From Maniola hyperantus (taxonomy: Eukaryota > Arthropoda > Insecta > Lepidoptera > Nymphalidae), in the NCBI RefSeq assembly GCF_902806685.2, contig NC_048555.1:3286001-3350000 (forward strand): a DNA stretch of 64,000 nucleotides, in the 5' to 3' direction. Positions 35,601 through 47,600 of this stretch are shown piece after piece (position 1 is the first letter of the stretch; every line of letters begins with the position of its first letter). The translations under genes and the position numbers were made by a program. The notes beneath the pieces were generated by a model. The model was not told where the DNA came from. It saw only the letters and a list, made by a program, of their open reading frames with translations, and did not search any database.

Positions 35601-38600
35601 CGGCCTTTTAGGAATTTGTTGGTCCGCCCCTTGAATAACCCCATGTTATAATCTAGTGGGAACACCGCCGATGGGAGTTGGTTCCACAGTTTGCACGTGC
35701 GTGGAAAGAAGGATTTGGCACAGCGGACGGTCGAAGTGCACCAGACACCCAGATGGTGAGGGTGAAATTCCTAACGGTGGCGCGCTATTTGTTACAATGT
35801 CTACATTTTATAAAAGTAAAACTTACCTTCAATGTCTTGAGCCTGGCGATTTGTGCGGATATCTGATTGTAGTACACCTCTGCCTTGCCTTTTAACTGCT
35901 CGTCACTGTCTTTGTCGCCGGCTTTGGCCACTGTGTCCAGCTGATCCATCAGATCTTTGAGAGCTCTAAAATTATTTGAGGTAATAATACGGTATTTAAC
36001 ACCAAGCGAGAAATAATTTAACAATGTATAAACAAGATACTATCAGCAATAAGCAATCGAAAAATGTTACTTTCAGCTTATCCATACTAATATTATAAAT
36101 GCGAAAGTGTGTCTGTTTGTCTGTCCGTCTGTCTGTCTGTCTGTTAGCCTTTTACAGCCCATCCGTTCCACCGATTTTCATGAAATTTGGTACAGAGATA
36201 GCTTGCATCCTGGGGAAGGACATAGACTTTTTATCCCGGAAAATCAAAGATTCTCATGGGATTTTTAAAAAACGAAATCCAATCCAGAAAGTCGCGGGAA
36301 TCATCTAGTAAAATATAAAGATTCATTTTTTTTATCTGTACCTACTAAAAATATTTTAAACGCACGAAGCTAGTTCCAAACTAATTCAAAGAATTAAGTG
36401 GAGATTAAACTAATTTAATCACAAAAAATCCAAACTAAATCTTCAATATTACAATACGCGGAAGAAAATATTGTACTTCGACCTTTAGAAAGAGATAGCG
36501 GTTTCGTAGAGCGTTGTCTCTGTCGTTGAGACCGACAAAACGTCACATAGGTATGAGTGACAGAGACAAAGCTCTACAAAGCTAAAATATCATTTTAAAG
36601 GTAAATGTATAGTACGCGGCCGAAAGTAATGTACATCAGCCTTTAGAATTATATTTTGGCTTTGTAGAGCGTTGTCTCTGTCACTCATATCTGACATTTT
36701 GTCGTTCTCAACTACAGAGACAACGCTCTACAAATCTGCTATCTCCTTCTGAAGTTCGATGTACATTACTTTCTGCAGCGTACTGTACAATATTTTTTCC
36801 CGGCTACTGTAACTCCATAATTTTTTGAATTTCTTTTAACAACTCAACAGTAGTGTCATATTTTACTTACTTAGTGTCATTTTCCATGTTAGTAATAATA
36901 TCCTGCAGCGTCATGGCTGGATTGTTAGTTTTATTTCCCGAAGCCTTGCCCACCGTCGACGTAAATATCGCCGGCTTTTCTTTGCTTTTGAGCGAACCTT
37001 GTCTTGTATGTTTGTTCTTTTTATCCTTTTTACTCGTCTTTTTCTTTCTTGTCTTCGTGCAGAAGAAAAATCTTTTCATGCCTTTTATGAAGCTGAGGCA
37101 TTCAGGAGCTTTGATCTAAAACATAATTAAAAACTACATTATAGAAACTATTCTTTTTACCATAACTAAAACTGTTATTTTTTCTGTATCTTCTTTTTAG
37201 TCGTATTCCTCATTGCTGAGGGTTGTGACCCCTTTTCCTTAATTCTATAATGGTTATAATGGTTTGGTTGTGTTCTTTTGAGATAAATCCTTCCGCATAC
37301 AACTCTACTAAGAGAACGAGATTTCTACTCTAAGTTAATTATTTACAGTTATGATCAGATGTTAGTGATAATAACTGGGTTCGACAGCATAATCGAGGCG
37401 TGTTTCGCTTCCTTCGTGGAAACGAGAAGGCCAAATTCGGACCTCCAAAGTTGGTCACCCATCCAGTTACCGACTTGGGCCAACGTTGCTTAACAATCGC
37501 AATCGATTGGTATGTGTTGTCACAACTCAATTTTGATTATTACTTAGAAAAAGATATTTGTATACTGTACCTCTCCATCGATTAGCTCTTGCACTAAATG
37601 GGTCTTCTTATGACTGGGAACACCTGACAAGTCCTTGCCATATAAATAACACTTTTCACAAAAGTTAACATCGTTACACTTTGCACATCTGAATTTCAGC
37701 ACCTGAAAATTAAAAAAAAAATATTTTAACTCCAACAAAGAGGCAAAAAAGAAAAATATACGAGTTCAGCAAATTCTAGCTTTAAAATTTTGCAATGTAA
37801 TATTACTTTATACGAAAGGACATCCAACAAGAAAGGATTTTTGAGAATTCAACCCCTAAGGGGGTAAAATAGGGGTTTGAAAGTGTAGTCAACGCGGACG
37901 AAGTCGCGAGCATAAGTTTGTTTTTTTTATATTTTCTTTGGAATAGTATGAGAAATCACGTCATTAATTGTCTATTATCGTGGCAACTGCCTGCAAGACA
38001 CCTTTGAACTTTAATAAATTAAAATAATGAAGGTCTGGTCCTCACAGGCTCTTTAATTAAAACTACTTCTAACTATTCTTTACACTGCACTGAGCCATCA
38101 AACACTGGTATAACAAAGCGCGTCCCATACTGTTAGTAGAGTATGTATGTGAGACTCAAGGGCGGATCCAGCTTTGGTGCCAGGGGGGGGTCACGTAGTC
38201 GTGGTCAAGTCACAACATCTCGACCTCTTGCGACAGGTCGAGTTGGTTGGTTGGTAATCGGGCTATGACGAGCGGGGGTTGGGGGGGACGCCCCGCACAC
38301 CCGCACGCAGGGCCGTCTTTAACCTATTGGACGCCCTGGGCACATTAGAATAACGGGGCCCCTATGATCTTGACAGAGTAGGTACTATTTTCTTGGAATA
38401 GGCAAAGAAAGCAGACAAGTCACGTTCTAGACGTATTATAAATGCGAATGTTTCTATCTATCTGTTATCTTTTCAAAGTCCATATTCTAAATCAGAATTT
38501 GGTACTATTCAGAGATAGTTTACACTCGGAAACGGCTTTTTATCCCGGAAAATTAAAGGGTTGTCACGGAAATTTTAAAAACTAAATCTATGTGGACGAA

Positions 38601-41600
38601 GTTGCGGGCATCAACCAATATAAAGTAAAAGCTCGAGCGAAGCGAGCGCGAAATTTTCAAATATTTACGAAAAAATCATAAGGTAGCTACTAATATTATA
38701 AATGCGACAGCGTGTCTATCTACTTATCTGTTACCATTTGACGGTCTATCTTTTTGACCAGGTACTACACAGAGAGTTTGCAGAGAATGCGTTTGATCTT
38801 GGCAGTATGGTGGAAGAATTGGCACAGGAGAGCAAAAAAGCTGGATTATCTTTGAACACCTCAAAAACGAAAATCCTTACCAACGCCGAAAAGAAGGATA
38901 TTAAAATTGGTTGTGAAAATATAGAGCACGTGAAAGATTACGTGTACCTTGGCCAATCAATCTCTTTCGAAAACAGTACTGGAAAGGAAATAAATAGGAG
39001 AATTGCCATGGCATGGAGTAAATATTGGAGCTTTAAGGAAGTTATGAAGAACAAGGAGATGGATGTGAAAATAAAAAAGAAATTATACGAAGTCACAATA
39101 ATGCCATGTCTGACATATGGATGTCAGACATGGTCATTACGAAAAGAAGAAGAGGAGAAACTAGCTATCTGCCAAAGAAAGATTGTAACGTGTACCTAGA
39201 CGGTCTCGTTACATCCTTTATTATAATTGTTTTCCTTTTTTTTTAATAGAATTTTGACACTGACAGGCATTTGTTTACATCGGTAACATAACCTCTACCC
39301 ATTATTATCTTCAAGGAGACCATAGATCAGTGTTTTGACAGTTGTTTTTTTTTTAAACGAAATTTATAGTAATTGATGGAAGACATTTGACATGACTAAT
39401 GACTTGTCACTTTTCTTCCAAAATTCGTACGTGATATTCGGCTCTCTCCGGATTTTTATGAAATATGAGACGTTTTGTGGCGAAATGCCTAGAAAGCAGT
39501 AATTTCGGCCTTGAAGGCTTCACCTTAATATGGATATTATGAAATAACAGCGCTAATGCGGTAAGTATCCAAATTGTATAACCTCATTGCGCCATACAAT
39601 TTTCAACAAGAAAATTATATACTAACTAGAATTTTCTTGTTGCAGCTGTTCCCCTGTGTTCCCCATGTGTTCCCCTTGTGTTTCCCTATTTATCGCACTA
39701 TGAGGTGATTTGCTTCAAAAATATGTGTTTGTGGAACCTGATTAGAACATGGTGTTGAAATGTCCTTTCACACAAATCGGCCTGCATCCGAAGATCTAGT
39801 GCGTCGGTTTATAAATCTTAATCAGGGAACTCTTTAAAATATCCTCCGGTGCGTGGCGAACGATATATTTTATTAATTTTAGTACAAATTTTTCATAACC
39901 CTAGGTCTAATATTTAATAATGTAAAGGGTACCTATATTTTGTAGAATTAAGATAAGGCAAGGAACGTAGGGACGCTATTAATAGTAATTTATTTTAAAT
40001 ATAAAATAAATAGAAAATAATTCAAATCCTTTTTTTTGATTTGATCCACTAAAATATTTTTATATGACATTTGTCGCCCTGGAACAGAGACCTGATTCTT
40101 TTTTGGGATCCTAGTCGTGTTGATTCTCATGGTTTGGTGGATCAATATTTTAATTGCCGTCGTTCTTGTCTTACTTAGTGTTTTGTAATATTTTAAGGTG
40201 TATTGTAACCGTGTAACCTATTTATTGTATGCCTAGTTACTAAGATGTTTGTCCTAGCATAGCTAATTTAAGTGTTCTTTCATGTTAATCAAGCGTAGCT
40301 TATTTTGAGGTATATTGTGTATTACTTATTATCTATTGCGAGTGAAATTTAATGATAAAGCTTTGTATATCTATAGATTTTGTAAACATTACCATGTTCG
40401 GTCAAGATTCTATTAGTATGTCTGGAACGGAGTATAGTTCATCACAAATTGTAAGTAATTATTATGTAAACAAGCATTTCAATCTTCAAAATTTAACTTA
40501 ACATATTTTCTTGGTAAGTCTTTGTCTTTTAGAGTTCTTAATCGTATTGCCCTTAATGCCAACTACCTAAATAGGTATATTTCCTCTTAGGAAATTTAAC
40601 CTTAATACTATATAGGAGTCGTCGTGGCCAATTTTCTTGGAAAATGTAAGGTGCACAGCGACAAATAACAACTTTAATATTTTATTGACATCATCCTTGG
40701 TTTTGACTTTTATATTATTTTGACATTTTATCCAAATTTAAAAACGGAGAATTTCATTGTTCATTTACAAGAAAATGATTTCTTCCTTTCTAAATTTTAT
40801 ACTTACCTACTTATTTTACTTTTTTTTTTTGAATTTCATTGACTAGACCATGTTTGCAGTCCTAGGTCGTGGTTGTTTGGATTCGTTAGGATGTCATTTG
40901 ATGTGATAAATGCACCGTCGAATTACAAGACTTTCTGATCGGTTATTTGGACAGATTTTGATAACAAACTGTTTTGTCACATAGATTTTATTATTACAGA
41001 TGATTTATTTCGAACTTTTTACCCTTAACTAAATTAATTAACGTTCTGATGCAAGATGATGACTCATGTCAATAACATCCTATTGCCTACTTTTCTAAAT
41101 TATTATCTAAAGCCATACCTTGTATAAATATGTCAAGCCTAAATCTATTTTAAATCAAAATTTAGCTTGGAAAATAGTAATACCTAGAGAAAATATTTTA
41201 GAAACTATTAGAAATAATCATGATGATTTAAATTCGGTTCATTTTGGTATTCACTTTGGTATCTTTTAAACACTTTGCTAAAGAATATAACATTCCAAAA
41301 TTATTTTATAACACTTTGTATACCCCTCAGAATAACCCAGTTGAACGCTTTAATAAGACTATTGAAACTTGTATAGCATGCTATGTTGAGAACGATCATA
41401 GAACCTGGTCTAAATATTTGCCCCATATACAGGCAGCTATTAATGGCACTATTAATCTAGTTACCGGATACACACCTAATTTTCTTATGTTTGGTAGGGA
41501 AGTTTTCCTCGATGGGTCCCTACATAAATTTAATTCTATCTCTGATCCTTCAGAGTTAGTTATTGGTAGTCGTTCTGATTATTCGGACGCACTTCTTACT

Positions 41601-44600
41601 TTGAGTAATATTTTTGATAAAACTGTTAGTAATTTGGCTAAATCATATAGACGTAATGCCAAATACTACAATGTGGGAAGAAAAGTCATTTCTTATTGTG
41701 TTGGAGACATAGTTTGGAGGCGCAACTTTGTGCAATCCAATGCTGCTTCGTTCTTTTCAGCTAAATTAGCTCCTAGATTTGTTAAATGTAAAATAATAAA
41801 GAAAATTTCAGATACTGTTTATATATTGAAAGATTTGGCAAAGAATAGTACAGGTAGATACCATATAAAAGATATTCTTAAAATTTGACAAAATTAAAAC
41901 TTAAAATTAATTTTATTTTGAAAAGGACTAAACAGAAGCTAACACAATAAGGACTAATCATTTTGAGTAGGATTCTTTGACACTCTTTGTCAGTCCTACT
42001 GATTTTATAGGATTTTTGGCTATTTTGTCAATCCTATCCTTTTGTAGCTTGCGGCTATGCAGTTGCCCCGCACTACCTTATGTGTATATATTGTACATTT
42101 TTATCTTTGTAGTTCTTTTATAAGGGCTCATTTTGTATAGGATTTTTGGCTCCTTTGTCAATCCTATACTTATTTTTGGTTGCGGTTGTCTTTGTTTGCA
42201 CCGTATTACCTTATTTTGTTGTAAATATGTACAGTTGTTTTTATGTGGGATTACGGTTTAGCACATGCCCCGTATTATCCTCCTGCTTGTTTCTGTTTTA
42301 ATCAGTCAAGTAGTTTTGTACATATGTACAGATCTTTTGTGGGATCATGGTTGGCACATGCTCCATGCTATCCTCCTGCTTGTGTCTGTTTAACGGGCAA
42401 GTGGATGTAAATATTTTCTTTTGGATGGGTCTTTGGTACTCATATTCAGCCTTGTCTCACACATGTGGACATGTATGCTATGTCCTTGCTTAGGCAGGAC
42501 GGTGTTTTGGATGTCGCTCTTTTGTAGTGCATCATTTTGGGTGGTTCGACACTGCGCGGCGAGGGTGCCCAGTGCTTTGTCCAGTTGCAGACCATTCCGA
42601 AAACCCTTTAGCTAGGTTAGTTCGTCAATGCGCGGCGAGGGTGCCTCAGCGGGTTGAACGGGTGCAGACTAACTCTAGACTCTTTTTGTTTAGGCTAAGT
42701 GTTGTGTTAGATTGGTTTATCATTTCACGGCGTTAGTGCTTAGTGATCTGGTCAGTAGAATGCCAATTCTAATCACACACTCTTTAGAAAGTTTTCTTCT
42801 CTTCTTCGCTAGTTTGGCTTACCATTTCACAGCGTTGGTGCTACGTGTCTGGTCAGTTGAATGCCAATACTATGCAATTTTAGTTTAAGATAATTTTTTT
42901 TGCTTTGAAGGATTGCTTCTCAATCCGTATTTATTAAAGATTATTTGGTCGTTTTGGCTTGAATGAATTTAGATATTTAATTCTTCTTTTGTTTGGTAGT
43001 TCCCTTCGTTTTTGCCTTACAGGATTGTTAAGGGTAAAGAAAAAAAAAATTTTTTTTTTCTTTTTCTCTAGAAAGGGGAAATTGTAACGTGTACCTAGAC
43101 GGTCTCGTTACATCCTTTATTATAATTGTTTTCCTTTTTTTTTAATAGAATTTTGACACTGACAGGCATTTGTTTACATCGGTAACATAACCTCTACCCA
43201 TTATTATCTTCAAGGAGACCATAGATCAGTGTTTTGACAGTTGTTTTTTTTTTAAACGAAATTTATAGTAATTGATGGAAGACATTTGACATGACTAATG
43301 ACTTGTCACTTTTCTTCCAAAATTCGTACGTGATATTCGGCTCTCTCCGGATTTTTATGAAATATGAGACGTTTTGTGGCGAAATGCCTAGAAAGCAGTA
43401 ATTTCGGCCTTGAAGGCTTCACCTTAATATGGATATTATGAAATAACAGCGCTAATGCGGTAAGTATCCAAATTGTATAACCTCATTGCGCCATACAATT
43501 TTCAACAAGAAAATTATATACTAACTAGAATTTTCTTGTTGCAGCTGTTCCCCTGTGTTCCCCATGTGTTCCCCTTGTGTTTCCCTATTTATCGCACTAT
43601 GAGGTGATTTGCTTCAAAAATATGTGTTTGTGGAACCTGATTAGAACATGGTGTTGAAATGTCCTTTCACACAAATCGGCCTGCATCCGAAGATCTAGTG
43701 CGTCGGTTTATAAATCTTAATCAGGGAACTCTTTAAAATATCCTCCGGTGCGTGGCGAACGATATATTTTATTAATTTTAGTACAAATTTTTCATAACCC
43801 TAGGTCTAATATTTAATAATGTAAAGGGTACCTATATTTTGTAGAATTAAGATAAGGCAAGGAACGTAGGGACGCTATTAATAGTAATTTATTTTAAATA
43901 GAAAATTATATTATAATTCAAAAATTTTTACAATTTTTCGTTGTTTTGATCCTCCAACATATTTATCTGACATTTGTCGTCTCGTGAGAGAGTCCACGAC
44001 GGAGTAGGCCCGAAATCCCTGCCTTGAGATTAAAGGTTCAGGCCTCTGCTCGGCTATCCGTGCGTCGTTCCTCCGGCTGGCTGGCGCCCGAATCTTATCT
44101 TATACTGTAGGGGAGGGCCATCCTTCTCCTACCCCTTATTTGCCCGCTGGAAGGAAAAAGGTAAGTATTCTCCACCTTACCTCACCATAAAAATAAATTT
44201 CTTTATTTTTGTAATTTTTTTTAATTTTTCACCTGCGCATTGGGGGTGAAAAATATTTTTATATGACAAGATGGAAAGAAGCATGTTGGGTTTGAGATTA
44301 AAAGACAGAATAAGCAACAAAAAAATTCGAAAGAAAACTAAACTAGTAGATATAATTAAAAGAATTCGGACACTAAAATGGCAGTGGGCAGGACATCTTT
44401 GCAGACTAGATAACACTAGATGGACCAAAACAGTTACCGAATGGATCCCAAGAGATAGAAAGAGAAAAAGAGGCCGCCAAAAAAAGAGATGGCGAGACAT
44501 TTTCTCAGAGGTATGTGGACCTGACTGGATGCGGCAAGCTAGGGACAGAAAGCGCTGGAAAGATTTGGGGGAGGCCTACGCCGTAGCGGCGACTAATACG

Positions 44601-47600
44601 TAAATTGAAAATTATCCGAGGTTAAATTTTATAATTTTATTTTATTTTATTTATCGTTGACTGACATAAAAATTGTTACTTTCAAATATACACATAATTG
44701 ACCTCTATTATTATTGACATGATTTAGAATTGTAGTAATTTGTTAATATTAATTTTAATAATAATAATCATTGTATTAACGTATAACGTATTAGAATAAA
44801 GGCTTTTTTATTTTTTATTTATTTATTTTTACTACACAGAGAAAGCTTTCATCCCGGAAACCTGCATACACTTTTTATGCGGAAAATCAAAGAGTTTCTA
44901 CGGTTTTTTGAAAACCTAAATCAATGCGGACAAGGTTGCGGGCGGGCAACAACTAATACAGAGCAAAAGCGCGAGCGAAGCGAGCGCGAAATTTTCTGTC
45001 TGTCTATCATCTTGTTAGGTACTTTTTCACGGCCAAATGTAGGTAGGTAGGTACTACTCAGTGATAGCTTACATCTCGGAAGGGATTTTTAATCGTAGTG
45101 AACAGAACGTGCGAGCGAAGCGAGCGCAAAATTTATGACATTATTTACAAAAAAAGAAAAGATAAATATAGATATAGATAAATGCCAGAATTTTGTACTA
45201 AAAACTATAAAGTCATCTGTTGTATAAAGAATAGTTCTATTATCTTTAGGGGTCCCCAGATGCAACGAGCGCTTGGATAATAAAAACTTTACTATAAATA
45301 ATAAACGTAAAGGACCAATCCGACCAATACATTATAGGTATATAATACATTTTTTTTTTACTTTTAGAGGTTTTTACTGTCGGGAATTTTTTAAAAAGTG
45401 TGAAAAAGAATGAAATATTCTATCATTTGCGTTATCAGTAAAGACAATAAAGATCGGATATAAGTCAGTCTTGACTATTTAACAATCTCTACGGTCCTTT
45501 GTTTGAGATGGCTTTTTGACCGTTGATTTTATCGAAATAAATATGTTTTTGGGTATTAAAATATCGGTTGGTCTGTTATAGTTTGGTGATCTGGCAGGGA
45601 CTACTGGGCCCCAATCGATCGTGGGCCCTGGGCAAGTGCCATGTGATGTTCTTCAATCATTGAAGAACGTCACACGAAATGTGACATCTCGATGAAAGGT
45701 AGCGGTGGCGCGGTAAAATTCAAATTTTGGATGCGTTTGTTCGCATTTCGCAATATATATTCGCAAGAACATAATGTTTTTGCCATCATACAAAATATTA
45801 TATTAAATTGATTAAGTATTGAAGGAACTTACATAAAATCTAGGTATATAAAAATACAAAAAACATTGTTTAACAATTTTAATTAGTGGTCCACCTAGGT
45901 CCTGGACGCAGCCCAGGGGGGGGTCATGACCCCCATGACCCCCCCCCCCCCCCCCCCCTGGATCCGCCCTTGATGTGAGTATGCTAGGTACCTGTATAAG
46001 GGGTTGTCCACACGCACTGCAGGCCGCGCTTACATTGGCACTGCTCCTACTGTCGACCACTCGCTGTACAACACCAAGCCAGCGAGTGCTGGAGCAACTT
46101 GTCACCCCCCATTCTGCTACGGCTTGCGACGAGACTCCAAGCATGCCTGCATTCTGTATGAAGAGAAAACGACTGAACAATATTTACTTGGGAGTGGTAC
46201 AGTCTAGTCTAGTCTACATATTAGTTCACTAGATGATGCCCGCGACTTCGTCCGCGTGGATTTAGGTTTTTAAAAATCCTATGGATTATATGGATAACTC
46301 TTCAATTTTCCGGGATAAAAAGTAGCCTATTTCCTTCCCCGGGATGCAAGCTATCTCTGTACCAAATTTCGTCAAAATCGGTTGAACGGTTTAGCCGTAA
46401 AAAGCTAGCAGACGCACAGACAGACACACTTTCGCATTTATAATATTAGTGTGGATTGTGCTAGTTATGCAATTGTATGCCCCAGCACCAACAATTAGAC
46501 GTTTTTAAGTTGTAAGTAAGCATATCGAAGATATTGTTTAATAGATCAATATAGTATCCATTTTTAGGGTTTCATATCCGAAGGGTGCCAACAGGACCCT
46601 ATTACTAAGACGCCGCTGTTTATCCGGGATAATACAGCACAGCCAATCTACGATATCATCACAACAGTCAGTGAGATAACTGAAAAATAGTTAATTTGGG
46701 GGTGGTACAATCTTGTCACATTATATCGTGCTGGTGCACACTTGTGCACATATCACTTGATTGTGGTAGTTAAGCAACGTTCACCCTAGTCAATAACTGG
46801 ATACCGCCCAGTGTGTGATTGGAGTAATTGTATCAGTTTTTCAGGAACTAATCTGGCAAAGTTGGTGAGGGCCTGCACTAGTAAAAAAAACTTTAATGAT
46901 ACAATACCTTAGCAAAACAGGAGTCCAAGTCACCCTGCAAGTGATCGCATTGACAGCCCAGATACTTGGGCAGAGCTGTGACATGTGCCAATAGTGCAGC
47001 CAACCTCCTTGGTGACACACAGCCGTTGTGGTCTGCACAGCAGTTTGCTAGGGCCTGCCATTTCTCTGCTATTGATTCTTCACTCAATAATATTAGGATG
47101 GTTTTAGTTGCTAACACTCGTATTGATGTTTTTCTTTCTCTGTAACAATGAAAAAAAATTGCAATATTTTTAGAAAGGTTTTTTTACTGCAATCTCACCT
47201 GGCGCTAAGTGATGATGCAGTCTAAGATGGAAGCGGGTTAACCTGGAAGACCCATGGCAGTTTTTACTAAACCCATGCGTCTTTGGTTTCTACACAACAT
47301 CGTAATGGAACGCTAAATCGCTTGGCGGCACGGCTTTGCCGGTAGGGTGGTAACTAGCCACGGCCGAAGCCTCCCACCAGACCAGACCAGAAATTTAGAA
47401 ATTACAAAACTCCAAACCCCTACCAGGAATCGAACCCAGGACCTCCCACTAATAAGATAAGACCACAGTGCTTACCACTGCGCCAGGGAGGTCGTCAAAC
47501 GAAGGATGCCTTTAAGATACGGTTAAAAAATGGCTTGTCTCTGTTATCAACTTAAAAGTTGCAACTCGCAAAGAATATATATAAGGTTAGCTAGATAACA

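Larger units (their letters stand above)
39184..44268 (+). mobile_element. Ty3/Gypsy-type LTR retrotransposon, internally deleted and mosaic
   Basis: Bounded by TG...CA and a 4-bp target duplication AGAT (39180-39183 and 44269-44272). The first LTR is 39184-40069. A polypurine tract AGAAAGGGGAAAT lies just before the second LTR at 43083. About 815 bp of the two LTRs look identical, pointing to a recent insertion. The coding part is reduced to an integrase fragment (41160-41888). Gag, protease, reverse transcriptase and RNase H are gone, so it would need another copy for mobility. The right end carries an extra ~296 bp after an LTR-like end at 43972. Confidence 0.88.
38775..44829 (+). mobile_element. 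5'-truncated LINE with 12-bp target duplication, itself split by an LTR element
   Basis: Target duplication TACTACACAGAG at 38763-38774 and 44830-44841. The reverse-transcriptase C-terminal half reads on from 38775 to 39183 (A-G-L-S-L-N-T-S-K-T-K, then Y-L-G-Q). It resumes at 44273 (M-E-R-S-M-L-G, W-Q-W-A-G-H-L) to the stop near 44603. Removing the LTR insertion restores one continuous frame. An AT-rich (TTTA)n tail precedes the right target copy. The catalytic RT core and the endonuclease are absent, so the copy is dead on arrival. Confidence 0.85.
38690..44955 (+). mobile_element. Family B-like element split by a LINE
   Basis: The left part, TAATATTATAAATGCGACAG to the target at 38774, continues at 44842 with AAAGCTTTCATCCCGGAAAC and runs to the GCGGGCGGGCAACAACTA end. 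Everything between is the inserted LINE. Confidence 0.6.
38158..45973. mobile_element. Outer inverted-repeat element of a transposon nest (dah intron)
   Basis: The left edge CAAGGGCGGATCCAG and right edge CTGGATCCGCCCTTG are perfect 15-bp inverted repeats, each next to a G/C homopolymer (20 C at 45939-45958). ATGTGAG occurs just outside both edges and may be a target duplication, though three extra bases sit on the left. A second layer, CGCCCTGGGCAC near 38331 and GTGGGCCCTGGGCAAG near 45621, hints at another element in between. No transposase survives. Confidence 0.55.

Noticed and set aside
37400..37540. A functional 5S rRNA gene
   Set aside because: Only the middle and 3' portions match and the 5' half is replaced; no terminator-like T-run in the right place.
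39244..41240. A complete gag-pol region in the LTR element
   Set aside because: Scanning all frames showed only an integrase remnant; no gag, protease or RT motif was found.
45812..46180. A 122-codon minus-strand frame as one gene
   Set aside because: Only its first part is a dah exon (45992-46153); the rest runs through a splice donor into the poly-C end of a transposon.
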